Positions 37,209 through 50,877 of a stretch of 64,000 bases of DNA are shown one piece after another. Position numbers and translations under genes: made by a program. Below the pieces are notes generated by a model, which worked only from the letters and a program-made list of their open reading frames with translations, was not told the DNA's origin and did no database searches. Location of the stretch: positions 482,075 through 546,074 of the forward strand of contig VZTI01002345.1 of the NCBI GenBank assembly GCA_013397865.1, in the 5' to 3' direction. The stretch comes from Struthidea cinerea. Its lineage: Eukaryota; Chordata; Aves; Passeriformes; Corcoracidae. Within the stretch, counting starts at the first letter, position 1, and the number at the start of each line of letters is the position of its first letter.

Positions 37209-40200
37209 AGCCCGCGACCTCCTTCCCCCAGCCCGCATCCGTGGGGGGATCGTGGGGCTGAGCTGTCCGCGCTCCTGCGCGCACACACCGTGCTCCGTCA
37301 CCCTTCCCTGCTCCTCAGTTCACCCCTCAGCCCCTCACCCCGGGCCTGTTGCCGTGCACAGCGATGCAGGTGCTGGGTTATCACTCAGGTGAGGACCCAG
37401 GAGCAGCCCGTGACCCCCTGGCAAGGACACCGTGAGCAGAACCACCATCCCCTGTCCCCTGCAGTCTCCACCTTCACGTGGCCCCCACACCCGGCTATCT
37501 CCCAGCCAGGGTCACCCTGAGCCAGCAGCTCATGCTCCCGGGGCTGGTTCTGGCTGTCTGTCAGAAGTGAGATCTCCTCCGTTGCCCCCTCGCTCGCTCG
37601 CTCTCTCAGCGCTGTGAGTCTTCCCTTTTGCAGGAACACCAAACTGTGAATTCCCGGTGACTCATCATCACTCCCTGTCACAGCGGCGTCTTCTGCCGTG
37701 CAGGGATGCATTTGGGAAATGATTCAGTCTGCAGGAGAGAGAAAGCTCCTCCAGTAATGTAGCTCATGGAAGTAGAAGGAAAGCCTACTCAGGGTGTCTG
37801 CTTTGAAGGCAGGCAGGCAGAAACTGCCTCTCAGCTTGCCTGGTGCACCCGAAGCCATGGAAGTAATAAAAATACGGATTTTAAGACTGGTCTATGCACA
37901 GATTTTTTTTTTTTTAATAGCTGACTGCTTTGGAGAAAAGCGAGATTGAGAGGTCCAGGTTAGGACAGTAGGATATGAAGGTGGAGGAGTTCTCTCAAAG
38001 AACAGCATCCACACGGTGGAAGAAGCTCTTCTTGCACTCACCGTGTTGCTTTCTAGCTTGGTAAAAACACTTTCTGCCCGCACAAGTGCAAAAGAGCCCT
38101 GGCTTGTGTCCATCTGGCTGTGAGGCAGGAAGGGAAATCTGTGATTTTCCCGAGTTTCTTCCTGTGGTGGACTCAGTGAGCTCCAGATGACTCCACAGTG
38201 AGAGACCGGGAGGATTGGAGAGGGAAGATTGGCACTCAGCAGTGCCCTGCACGGCAAATACCATCTCCAAGTTCCCCTTGTGTTTCAGGGAGCTTAAATC
38301 CAAGGTTTTACTACAGCTCTCCCTGCGTCTCCGATGAAAAAAACTGAAATGCAAATGACTCAAAATCAGCCAGATGCACCAGAAGGAAAACGATGCTCCG
38401 AGAACGAGCTGGCCTCCAACTCATTCCCACCTCGGCTCTGTCAGGGAGCATTTGTGCAGGCAAGAATATCCGCACTCTTGTCACTCACAGGGATTGTGGA
38501 TCTTGTGTGGGGGATCTGGGATGCATCACACACTCCTTCAGGGGGCTGGAGCTTCGAGGGCAAACGAGGTATCTTTGAACATCGCACCCGTTCCTGAAAG
38601 CACAGCCCCGTGTCCTCAGGTGCCCCCTGAGATTCGCAGACAGCTCGGGGCTGGTGTGCCTCTGCCGGCCTTTGGGGGTGTTTTTAGTGGTTGCTCCGGA
38701 TGGGATTTGAGCAGTCGGGAGGCGTTTGGCTTGAGTCACGTATCCTCGGAGGAGCTGGAAAAACAGGTCTGGAGCTCCTGGCCCAGGAAAGAGCCCCGCG
38801 CCTGGGTGTGCAGGAGAGCAGGATCTGCTGGGCTAGGCAATGCTGCCACCTCCTGCCTGCCGGGGACAGCTCTGTGTCCCGGGGACAGCTCTGTGTCCGG
38901 AGACTGGGTTTAAAATCCCGATTAAATAGCACAGAAAATGTAATTTGGGAGGGGAATTTCAGGCTGAGCTGACCTGAGGTCTCACGGCTGCTCATACGGG
39001 GTGGTCTCACTTCTTCATCCTCTTTCCCTCCTGCTCACCCCTCTCACTGCCCAGCTCTGGCAGCTCATCAGACCCTCCACGGTCAGCTCAGCTCTCCGAA
39101 CCTACAGAAAAATTTCCGAATGGTTCCTCCTGTTGCTTTCTCTGGGTTAATGTTCTGCCAGGCTGGTGACTCTGATGGAGCTCCAGGGGACAAGGGTTGT
39201 CCCAGGTTGGCAACGACATGGCAGAACAGCAGACAGGAGGTGTCAGATGGAAAACTGAAGGAACTGCCTGGAAAGGAGCTCTGCAGACACCAGGAGAGAG
39301 CATGAGAATCCATGGATTCCCTGCTGACAGGGAGAACACCAACCTCCCGCCCATTATTATTTTTCACACCTTTCAGGGCCGCTGAGGCAACGAAAACATC
39401 TTTATATCTGCATCACTTGAGAGAGTGAAAGGAATAAATCCTCTCTCTTCCCTTTCCAAAAGGCAGGCCAGAAGCCCTGCTGCATGGCCAAGGCTCCAGG
39501 GTGAGCAGCCCAAGGTCTGATCTGCTCTCTGAAGTGTTGATTGTCTCAGAGAGATGGAGAAGCCAAGGCTGTTTTGCCCCATTTTCCCTGTGAGTGAGCA
39601 AAACCCAGGTGCAGACAGAACCAAGACACCACCAATGGGTGTCACTGAGTCCTGGGCAGCCAAAATCACCTCAGAATCCCTTTGCTCTTTGCCAGGAGGG
39701 GCAAGTGAGCTTCTGGCACGACCGAGGGATGTGTGCGTCGCTCAGATCTGGTTGCAGGTTTGCAGTCCCAGCAGCTCCTGGTCTGGGACACCCTCTCTGC
39801 TCTGGCATCTGCCCACACCTCCCACCAGCAGCGTGTCCTTCACACAAGGACCTCTGCCCTCCCTACTGAGCCCCTGCCTTCAGCTTTGAGCTGACCTCAA
39901 CTCATCCTCCACGCAGCTATTTTTAGCAGAGCTTATGGTGTTTGGGAAGACGGCTGGAGAGGAGCAGCTTGTGCCAGCAGGAACCACACCGGGCTTGTTC
40001 TGGGACCCTGCGTGAGGCAGCTCACCTTCGGACGCTCCTGCCCGAGGACAGGTGGCTTTGCCACCCATCTGGCCAAACCCTCCTGTCCCTCAGGTGCCTC
40101 TTGCAGGGCAGGGTGACGTGGGGCTCGCCAGGGCATTGCAGTGTGGCAGGAGGGATCCGGTCCCTCCACATTCCTCGGGCAGTGTCCTGCCTGACACCCA

Positions 40201-43200
40201 CCCACGCCGAGGGCACCCAGAGGCACCAAAGAGGTGCTGCTGACCACCCCTGCCAGAGCCACTCATCCCTGCCCTCCTGTGGCTCCCTCCCCTGCACTGG
40301 CACAGGGCTGTGGGGAGCCAGCCCAGGGAACTGCTCTAGGTTGAAAATAACTCCGTTTTTCCGGAACAGTCTGACACTGGCAGCCTTTGCCAGGCTGGAT
40401 CTCAGTGCAAAGCTTCAATGCCAGTGCTGGCACGAGGCGAGAGGCACCATTATTTTTGGCAAGGGCGCCTGCTTTGAGTGTCTGCACGCAACCCTCAGAA
40501 AGTTGTCAGCCCCTGTAGTTACAGCCAGCACAGGCAATGCCTTTTTGCCTCAGCAGGGATGTGAGCAGCCATGAAATCACGGGGTTTCATCTCCAGCACT
40601 GCTGCAGGGGAGGACAGCGGGGACAAGGCTGGGATAAAACTCCCCCACTGATGCCAAACCTTTATACTTGACCTCATCGTGTCCCAAGCAGATCCCAGCA
40701 CCCACAGCCACCGTGCCTTGCTCGTCCTCCAGCAGGGAAAGGACACAACAGGCCCTGGAGATGGGACATGGCTTTGGGACAGAGCCTGGAGCAGGCTGGG
40801 ACAGTGGCGCAAATCTCATCCTTGCAGTGCTTGGATTGAACCGAAGGTGTTTGTGTCCAGGGAGAAGGTGTCCAGGAGCCAGCAGGGACACTCCCAAACC
40901 TTGTAAGAAGTTAGAGGAGACTTCTGCAGTCTGGGACATTCTTGGCTGTTTGGAGAGAGGATTATTTTTTAAATTTTTTTTAAGTACTGGAGGAAAAGGG
41001 GGATTTTCAAGTTGTTTGGACGATTCACAGGAAATGTGAGTGCACAGCTGAAGCTCCAGCAATGAACTTGTTCCCTGGAAGACTTTCCTTCAGAGCGTGT
41101 GAAGCTGAGGCCCAGACTTTCCGGTGATGTCAGGGTTGAAATTGCTTCGAGTTCTTGAGTGGATGCACTGGGAGGTGAGGGAAGAGACCCTGAAGAAGTC
41201 ATGGGCCAAAAAAGATGTAAATGGCAGCACAGCTGATTCCCTGCATGTCAAGTGCTGTGGAGAACTCCTCAGCAGCAGCTTCTGTGGTGCTTTTGAATTA
41301 ATTACCCTGCTGGTGTGCAGAGTTCTGGCATTTGGCAGCCAAGGCACATTTCCTCTGTGGCTGCTTAAATCAGTCAGGTTCAGATCACCAAGGTGAGTCT
41401 GCTCTAACACGAAGTAATTCAGCTGGTGGATGGCAGCCCATACACCTGGGAGTAAATCTTCCTCCTAGGTGCAATTGCTTGAACCATTTTAGGGAACATG
41501 GGTTCTATACCTGTCCTGCGCTGTGGTTTAGGATGCCAGGGAGGATAAGAGGAACAAAAGCAGCTGGTGCAGTGTCTGCTGCTGGTCCCACAGTGCAGGC
41601 TCTGGCTGTGCTTGCTGGACATTGCTGCTCTCCAGTGGCAAGAGCCAACTGAGCACAGTCTGTCCCAGTGGCCCCATCAGCCTCTTTTAGGGGTGCTCTG
41701 GATCTCTTTACACACTGGGGGAGAACTGATGTAGAGGTGGAGCAGAGGCTGAGTTCCCCTGTCAGGACATTATAGTCCCTTCCATTTTATTTTAAAGCAA
41801 GTTGCTTCCTCCCAAGATTGGAAAGAAAAACCTTTCTGAGAGTACCCCAGAGTACAGGGCAGAGGAAAGGAGCTCCATCCCTCCTGGGGCTCGTTTGTAA
41901 ATGTCCCTGTGATTTTTAAACATGATATTCCCTAAGCCACCCTCCTGATTTCTAAATCCTGGGTGAGGCTGGCAGAAGACAAGCTCTGCTGGGTGCTGGC
42001 CCAAGGGCATGGCATTGGGAAGCAGCTGAGCAAAGTATCCCGGGATTCTGGACTCAGGCTGGAGTAGCTGATTCCAGACAAATTGTGACTGGAAACCTGG
42101 GATTCCAGCCCCTTTGTGACCTCCCAGGGATAAGATCCACTCATAACTTGTCCCTTCCAACAGTCCCCTGCAGGCCTGAACATCTTCTCTACTCAACAGA
42201 CGAGCTTTTCAGGCCATTCGAAAGCTGATGCTTGCTGAGATTTTAAAAAGCCCAACAATGGGCTGAGAGATGCTGTTTGATTATGCCTGAATTTTTTCTC
42301 TCCCCTCCTCCAAAGATCATCACGAGCTCCGGCTCATCTGCGTTTGGGAAGAGCACAGGGTGGAAAGTGCCAGATGAGGGGAAAGGCTCATCACGTGTTA
42401 TTGTCAGCACAGCACTGGAAACATCACTAAGCAATCAATCAGCCCCTTCATGCACAAGGACGCCCCACGTCCCCTCTGGAGCAGAAGCCAGGACATGTGG
42501 GTCCCACTTTGGGGCCTGAGGAGCAGAACAAGCAGATGGAAAGCGAACAGGCTGTCCTGCTTGGATGCACTTGGGAACGAGCTCTGTCAAGGGCTCCTTC
42601 ACTGATGGGCCTTCAGCGAATTTCAGCACCTATGGTCAGCAGCTCAGCACAGAGCAGGGGCCTATTTTGCAGCTCTTGTCCATGTTGGACACTCCAGCCA
42701 ATATTTAGGCACCCCAGGAGTGGCTCTGCAGGGTCTCATGGGAAGCTGGGAACTGGGCAAGGACACTCCAACTCCAGCCCCAGAGCTGGGTGGCTCTGAG
42801 ACCCTGTGAGGACAGCTGGCATGGGGCTCTGCGACACAAGGCAGCTTGTGGGCTGAGCTGCTGCTCAGAGGGACAGCCCTGGGAAGCAGCTGGGTGCCTT
42901 GAGGAGCAGGGTGCTCCATGGACAGCCGGGATGCAAATCTGGGAGCAGCACGGGCTGAGGATGAGCCTCCCTTCTGCTCTGCACCGACTGCAGCTCCAGC
43001 ACACGGCACAGGCTCCCTCTGCATCGTCCTCTGCCGAGGGGGAGCAGGTCCTGGCAGGGACTGGTCTTTGCTACAGAGCTGGAGGGATCAGGTTTGGCTG
43101 CAGAGTGGCTTCATGATGGGAGCACAGCTGTGCTGGTCACTGCCCTGCGCCTGCTCTCGTTGGCACTGAGACTGGCTGAAAATACAGAGGGAACTATTTG

Positions 43201-46200
43201 TCACTGCGCGAGCTCTCGTACCCACCCTCCTTCCTGAGCAGCTCCTGCGGGTCTCTGAGGTGCTGGCTGATGCCTGGCACAGAAATGTCACCCAGCAAGG
43301 ACACCTCACCCTGATTACGGTGCTGCTGGCCCAGTCCAAACCCCACTAGCACCTGGGGAGCAGATCAAAAGCTGATGTGACTCAGGCACGAGACTCGTCA
43401 CCTCTCTCCTAAGTGAGGTAGTCCCGGTGCTGTCCCAAGGTGTCCTGTGACCCTGCCTCCAGAGGGACACAGAGTGCCCTGTGTCCCCAGAGTGTGTGGT
43501 GGCTGAGCAGTGGCTCCCCACAGCAAGCCCGCGTTCCCTGGGCTGGTGGAGCCACACTTCCAGGACCGGGATCCCACCTGCCATCCCCTGAGGTGATTTT
43601 TCACTTTGAAGCTTCTCAAGAAAATTCAGACATGTGGGACCTGCCTCCCCTCTGCAGAGAGACAAAAATGGTCTCTGTCCAGAAGGGAAGGAGGGAGTGC
43701 TCTGTGTTCACACAAGGGTGGACCTGCTGCAGCCTCAGGGTGCAGCAGGTGACAGCATTCCTTGGGTGAGGAAGCGGTGTGCCATGTTCCCGGGGAGCTC
43801 CTGGTCTCTCAGGGCAACATGTGAGAGCCATGTGAGAGCTCACCCATCCTCTGGCTCCAGCTGTGGCCCTCAGCAGATGTTCGCAGTATTCTTGTCCCAA
43901 GAATAGCCCCCGAGCTCCCCCCAGACCTCCAGCCTTAAGGAAGAGGTGGTGGTTCTTTGTGTTTAATAACCCAGAGGATTTTTCTTCCACGAATTCATCC
44001 AGTTCCTGTTTAAGTGCATCTGTCACATCCTGTGGCGAGGAGCTCCATGGTTTAACTATGCACTGCACCGAGAACCACTTCCTTTTCCTTGTTCCAAACT
44101 TCCCTCCAGGTAGTTTCGTGTGGAGCTGGTACTCCTGCAGTGGCAGAGCTGGTGAGCAATCACCCTCCACGCCCTCACACGCCTCCCAGGGCAGGGCAGA
44201 TCTGCATCACACCCCTCTCCCTCATCCCTTCTCCCGGCCATGGTGCCATTCCTCATGCAGAGGCTCCTGCAGAGCTTGGGGCATTCCTGCTTCCCTTCTC
44301 TGAGCCTTTTCCACATCCCTCTGGAGACGAGGAAGCGAGGAGAGCTGCAGGCAGCATCCTCAGCATGGGCACATCACCAGCTCACACAGTGCCGGTGCTT
44401 CCTTTCTCATCCTCTGCTCCTGCCCTACTCACTTCCAACATTCAGTTTGCTGCTTTCTCTGCTCCAGGCATTTTGGAAGCACCATTTAGCACGACCCCCA
44501 AGATTCCCTTCCTGGGAAGGGATGCACCAGTCAGAGTCCATCACTGGGCTACCAGTGTTGGATTGGTTTTTGTGTGTTTTCCCTGCCTTTTCCTTGGCTG
44601 CCTTGCAGTCCCACTGCTCGGGGACGTGGACCCAGCAGCTCCTTGCAGCTCTGAAGAGCTCGGTGCTGGTGCCAAACGTGGTCATTTTGCTGGCCCTGCC
44701 CTTCTCCAGATAATTTGGGGACACACTCAGTGGCTCCCCACAGGTGACATCCCTTTGCTGTGAAAACAAACCCTTCATTTCAGCCCTCCCTTTCCTGCCT
44801 GTAACAACTGCTCTGCCTGGCAGGTTTTTCCTCTCTCCCTCCCGTGGCCCTGAGGGGCTCTGGTGGGAGGCCTGGCTGGACATCTCACAAACCCGGTTTC
44901 CTTCCCCAGTCCTTGCAGGACGGCCCCGTGATCCTCCTTGGGCAAAGCCAAGCTTGGCAGAGGGTGCCAAGGCTGGGGGCTCTCACCAGCACAGCCTGGG
45001 GAGGAGGCCTGGAGCCGGGGCGTGGGCTGGTGAGTCAGGGCGGCTGCAAGTGCTGGGACCTCATTAATAATGGAGACCCATTAATAATGGAGACATCCCT
45101 CTGACACTGCAGTCATCCTGTGGCTGGAGGGAAGAGGATGAAGCAATGGCTGCTGACACAGAGGGGAGCTCCGCTCTCAGCAGAAGCCGTGGATGGGCAG
45201 AGCAACCTCAGCTGGGCGCTGCCGCTTTGGCAGGAAGCTCCACATTGCCAGAGCTGGGATAACCCCACAGGTATGGGGAATCTGAACTGGATGGGCTCCC
45301 TGGCACCCAGGCTGAGCTGCCAGACCTCAGTGCCACCAGACCCGGGATTCCTGGCCATCATTTTATATTCTGTGGCACGAGCTGCTGGGGTTTTTCCACA
45401 ACAAACTCCTCCCCGGTGAAACATCCTCCCTGCCATGACGTGACGTGCTGCCGAGAGGAGGACGTGTGGGCAACACCATGAGCTGGCCCTGCAGCCTCTC
45501 TGCTGTTGCTGAGGCTCCAGGGACCTCTGCATCTCTCCTTCCACCTCAACCTCTTTTCATCCCTTCTGGCTTTGTTCAGCCACATCTCCCTGTTTTCTCA
45601 GCCTTGGCGCCTGGCAGCCCCACCAGTCCCAGCTCTCCGAAGCCTCTGGTGGTTATTTCTCCCAAAATCAAGGGGGACGCAGGCATTAGGCTGCTCCCGT
45701 GAAAAAGCTCTTGGCCATGAACTTCCCCAGCCTGTAGCACGAAGCTCAGGGCTGCCCAGCCCTGCCCTCATTCCCAGCAGAGCCTGGAGCTGGTAACCTG
45801 TGAGGTCTTTGCTTTAGGTGTCCTCACCGTGCTGGGAGAGCCAGCTGAGCCCCCCGGGCTGGGTTTCTGCCACCAGCAGTGAAACAAGCACCCGGTGATC
45901 CTCTCAAGGGGCAGCTGTGTCTTGCCAGTGGCAGAGACACAAGCCCCGTCATGGCACAGGCATTCCTGGGTGCGTCAGTGGAAAAAGGGATGGGGAGATT
46001 GCACAGGGACTGGCTTGGCAGCTTGAAGGGGCTCTCGCCTCCCTGCCACCCCTCATTTCTCTCTGAAGCAAGAGAAGTCAGCTCCTGCAGTTCCTCCTGC
46101 GCAGGCAGCAGCTCCTGCTGTGACTCCAGAATAACCACTCCTGCAGGAATTTGCCTGGAGGAGCTGGTGGGACTCCAGAGGTATCTGATCCCAAAGGAGA

Positions 46201-49200
46201 AGGTGACTCTTGAGGGGACGCGCCTCCGCTTGGCTTCTCGCGCCCTCACTTTGAGCAGGAGAGCGGCAGCACCAGGGGGTGGCAGTGGACAGGGGGTGCC
46301 CGGGGTACCCGGGCATGTGGGGTGCCCACGGGGAGGAGGAGGAGGAGCTCACGTGGAGCTCCAGCTCCGAGGGTGGGTGGTTGCGATGACGCGGCAGGAG
46401 CAGAAATCCTACAAAGTCAGGCAGGGAGGAGATGTTGGTTGGATCAGTGGGAATGAGTAATCAGCAGAAACCACCAGAATTTTCTGAACTCTTCTTACTT
46501 TTCTCACGTCTTGTTACCTCCTTGCTGCAGGCAGAAGGTCCTCAGTGGGGTGCCCTGTGGGATGCTTTGGGCAAGGAGCGTTGCCACTGGCACTGCCCCA
46601 TGGTGGGGTGTGGGTGGCCCTGTCTGGGGCTGGACAGGCCTGGAGACATCTGTCCTTCCTCCCAGAGCTGCAGGATGCTGCAGACACCTCTATCTCTCCC
46701 TGCATTCCTGCCCAGGCGCCCATGGACTGTGCACACCTCTGCATCCTCCACGCTGGTCCTGAGAGAGCAGGTTCCTCTGTCAGGGCAGAAATACGGACAT
46801 CTCAGGAATCAGTGCCCTCACACCAGCCTCTGGCTCTCTCCTTGAGCTGTTGTCACCACCAGCTGCCTCAGCTGGCAACAGGGACTTGGGACAAACGGGT
46901 GAAAGGCCCAGAGTCACCAGCCCTGTGAGAGAAACAGATCTTGGGGTAGGAAAAGCAAGGCAAGGCAGCAGAGGGCAGAGGGAAGGATCACAGAGGCTGG
47001 TGGATGTGCAGCTTCAGCCACAAAACCCTGGATGCAGGAGGCTTGTGCTGCTGTAGCCTCAGAGAGGCCAAGAGGGGCTGAAGCCTCCTCCATGAAGGAG
47101 GCCTGTGCAAGGCCCATAAATAACCCTCTTGGGAATAAAGAGCTGACTCTTCATTTATTCTGCCTGGATCAAATCTTTTCTGCTTATTTTTAGGCTGCGC
47201 TCTGCCTCGTGCTGCAGGCATGTGGCTGGAGCCTGCAGCTCCATCCAGACCCCCGGAGCTGACACCGTTCCCACCTGCCTGGGAGCCCTGGCCGAGTACC
47301 TGGATGGGACTATCCCGAGCAGGCAGGCACAGCCTTCTTTCCCTCTTAAGCACGTGAGCTGGGAAGGGAGGAAGGAAGAGGAAGGAATGACATCTCTGTG
47401 GTTTTTCAGGAGCTGCTCATGCTGGTGGCGAGCTCGGCAGAACGAAAACCCTTCATTTCACAGGCTTTTTCCTCCTTTCCAGCAGCTGGAGCTGCCCTGC
47501 TTTGCACAGCACACACAGGCAGTGGGGCTGCAGGCAAAGTCCACTTCCCAGCCCTGCCGTGTGGGAGGAAGTTTTGTGATTAGGACGCACCTGTGAGCAC
47601 ATTCTGGAGCTGCTATTTTTCTCCCCGTGTTTTCCTTTCCATCGTGAATGGCTGATAACAGCCTGTGGTCACCAGGTCCTTTCTAGACGGGAAAGAAATC
47701 CAAAGAACAGAAATAATGGAAGAGATTAAATGGAGGAAATGTAACTTTCCTGTACAAACCTGCTGCTGGGAGAGGAACCCCCGCCTGCTGTTATTAGGCA
47801 GAGCCTGAGCTGTTGTGCTTTGCGTGGCCGGGATTTGTGTTTATTTTCTGAGCAAGCCCTGTTTAATTCAAAGCTTGTCTGGAGCGTTCCCAGAGAGCCC
47901 CCTGACGGCTTTAGCTTTCATCCCAATATCCTGAGTGTTAATGTTTGGAGTGGCTGGGAAAAGGCGAAACAGCAAAAGGCTTTGCAGGAGCCAGCAAGTT
48001 CAGGGTGAGATGTAGGGTGGAAAGAACCCCTTTCCTTCTGCCGGGATGGCTGCCGGGAAGCCAAATGTTCCTGCTTCCCATCCACCTCCCTCTTCCTGAG
48101 GCTTTCACCACATCCTATTTTGAGCCGGAGCACAGAACCATCACCAGGTGTTTCTCCAGCCCCGGGGCTGAGGCTGTGCTCATCACCCAAGCAGTGTCAC
48201 AGGGGATCTAACCCCACCAGCCTCATGGGGTTGGGGTTTTTTCCTAAATACGGCCAGAAAAGGGCTGGCAGAGCACTCCCGCTGTGGCACTGGGTATGAA
48301 GAGGGCTGGGCAGTGCTGTGGAGGTGGCTCACCCTTGCTCTGTGAGAAAGTTTTGCAATGGGGTTGCACAACTCCTGCTGCAGGAGGAGCCAGTCCTGCC
48401 TCCCTCCACGGACAGCCCCACTCGTGATCCCACACACTGTCCCACAGGCGATCCCACTCCCTGCCACGGCTTGCCAGGTTTGTGTTGGCAGGGTGGGAGC
48501 ACACCCCGCAGGGTGCCAGGGGACAGCCCACCCTGCTGGAACACTCCAGCGTGGCTTCGCCCGAGCGCAGCCCTGCGACACAAACACTTGTGCCCGACCA
48601 GCCGGCGCCTGTTTGTTTTCCTCGTGTAAGGAGAGCCGGGCCAGGGCAGCCAGCCTACTCGGACACCTCCTGGGGAGCCCTGGGGTGGTGACAGCACTGT
48701 CACACTGCTCCCGGTGCTCCCGGAGCCGCCCAGGTGAGGCGAGTGGAGCCGCAGGCCCAGCCCAGGGCTGGATGGGAAGCGTGTGGTGCCAGCAGCAGGG
48801 CAGGAAGGAAACAGCTTGTGCTGAGGGAAGGAGCTGTCAGGAAGGAGGACAAGCCCATCCTGCAAGGAACTCGGTGGAGCCAGGCTATCCAGCCTCTGAA
48901 AAACCGGACTGGAATGGGAAATATGCCTGAGGGAACACCCGTGGTGTGAGCTGGCCGGGGAGGAGCTGGGGCTGGGGATGCTGGTCCTGCCCATGGGATG
49001 AAGGTGCTGGGGGAGGAGGGAGCTCTGCCCTACTGGGATTCCCTCGGCAGCCACTGGAGCGTGGTTCCTGTCCTGGATCATCCACAGTGTGCTGATGGGA
49101 GCAAAGCAGCTGTGAGGTGTCTCGCTGGCTTTGTTGGACATGGCAATAAGAGCTCCTGCCCAAGGATGGGGCTGAGAGCTCCTGATGGTGGAGCAATGCC

Positions 49201-49999
49201 AGCCCAAAGGGTCTTTTTCTCCTTCAAAAAGCACCTGGGCAAGGACTGAACCCCTGCTGCCACCTGCAAGGGAGGAAGGACATCTGTGTGCCCAAGGCCA
49301 CAGCCGGGTAATGCCCTCGCTGCCCAGCCGTGTGTGGGTCCCTGCCGTGGCCATGTCACTCCCCCAGCCCATATGGCACAGACCAGCCTGGGAAGGAATC
49401 TCCTGGGCTGGCTTTACCCCAGCCACCCACCCAGCCAGCTTCATGAGTTCTGCCTCTCCGTGGGCAGGATGGGATGCAGGCAGGGCAGGCAGGGGGACAG
49501 GATGGCCTTTGTGGCACCAGCACTGGATGGGAGCCAGTGGAGCAAGTGCATGTGGCTTCCTGTGCTGCCCTGTCCAGCCCATATCAGAAAGGATCCCACA
49601 AAGGGACCCAGAGAGAAGGGCTGGAAGTGCCAGAGAGCTTGTTCTGGCCCATGGGGAGTTTTGGATCCAGTCACAGATGCTGCCTGTGACCTGCATGAGT
49701 CACTGAAAGACTGAGAGTCCTTTTTCAGTAATACTTTTTGCACATTGTGGGTCAGCCTGGAAAAACGCAGGTGCTGCCATCCCCTCCCTGTGGTCAGGAC
49801 AAGGCTGAGCTCCCAGTGGGAGCTGGCCAGGGATCAGTCTCTCTCTTCTCAATAGCTTGTTTATAAGGATGCAAACACCTCACCAAGCAAAAAAACCAAC
49901 TTCATGCCAAATAGCCACTGGTTCCCCATGCCCTAATTTTGGCAACTGCTTCCACGGTTATATTTTCATTTCTGTTTTCTCTGTCCCCTTTCCCGTGCC
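37209..49999. other. GC-rich intergenic DNA between CSNK1A1 and ARHGEF37
   Basis: About 12.8 kb. I recognise no conserved protein, tRNA, rRNA or known ncRNA. The many open frames, including one of 455 codons on the minus strand, look like GC-rich chance ORFs with Pro/Ser/Gly/Trp-rich, family-less translations. One old-repeat-like segment lies at about 43,930-44,330. Confidence 0.6.
43930..44330. mobile_element. Possible ancient interspersed repeat fragment
   Basis: The plus strand shows 'ggagctccatggtttaacta', 'gaaccacttccttttccttg', then a block ending 'gagccttttccacatccctc'. This layout recalls old vertebrate interspersed repeats. The minus-strand frame through 43,970-44,120 has a faint likeness to the C-terminus of a non-LTR reverse transcriptase. 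From memory only; the family is not identified. Confidence 0.3.
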
Positions 50000-50389
50000 T
50001 GAGCAGCTGGTCAGGGACGGCAGAGCAGAGGGGCAGTGCCGGGACACGCCTGACCTTGGGATAGCACGGCGGGAATCCTGTGCGTTTGCGGGTGGGCTGT
50101 GGGAACACCAGGGCATCACCGGGGCTGTACATCGGAGCCGCAACAAGGCCACGGAGACACCGGGGACCTGTTATTCATGGCGGGCGGTGTGTCCCCTGCT
50201 CTCCCGGCGTGTCCCCTGCTGTCCATCCGCAGCCGCTGCCGGCACAGCGCACCGGGGCTGGGACGGAGCGGGGGACACAGGGAGGGCGGCAGCCGGGGGC
50301 CGATGCAGACCGGGGGATCGGCTGTTCTGGCGGACGGGAGCCCGTCCCGGGTGCCGGTGCCGGTGCCGGCGGGGGCGGTGCGCTCGGGG

Positions 50390-50666
50390 NNNNNNNNNNN
50401 NNNNNNNNNNNNNNNNNNNNNNNNNNNNNNNNNNNNNNNNNNNNNNNNNNNNNNNNNNNNNNNNNNNNNNNNNNNNNNNNNNNNNNNNNNNNNNNNNNNN
50501 NNNNNNNNNNNNNNNNNNNNNNNNNNNNNNNNNNNNNNNNNNNNNNNNNNNNNNNNNNNNNNNNNNNNNNNNNNNNNNNNNNNNNNNNNNNNNNNNNNNN
50601 NNNNNNNNNNNNNNNNNNNNNNNNNNNNNNNNNNNNNNNNNNNNNNNNNNNNNNNNNNNNNNNNNN
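50390..50666. other. Assembly gap (277 N)
   Basis: 277 unknown bases inside a GC-rich block, the usual failure point of short-read assemblies at avian promoters. Confidence 0.99.
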
Positions 50667-50760
50667 TGAGGAGCGGGGGTGACACCCCTGGGGCGCGGGG
50701 GGAGCTGCGGGCCCGGAGCCGGCGGCCCCGGGTGTCGGGGAGGGCCGGGCCGATCTCCGC

Positions 50761-50877
50761 GTTACGGACAGGGATGCTCGGAGCCCACCTTAGGGACCGG
50801 GATGCTCAAAGGTCCCCCGTTACGGACAGGGATGCTCGGAGCCCCCCCGTTACGGACAGAGATGCTAGTAGCCGCCG
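50761..50877. repeat. Four-copy tandem repeat, period about 29 bp
   Basis: GTTACGGACAGGGATGCTCG begins at 50761 and 50819. A one-base variant begins at 50849, and a more diverged copy (TTAGGGACCGGGATGCTC) at about 50790. It directly follows the GC-rich gap region. Confidence 0.85.

Noticed and set aside
43616..44170. 184-codon minus-strand ORF as a possible gene
   Set aside because: Only part of it resembles anything (a faint non-LTR retrotransposon C-terminus), and it lies in a probable old repeat, so it is not called as a gene.
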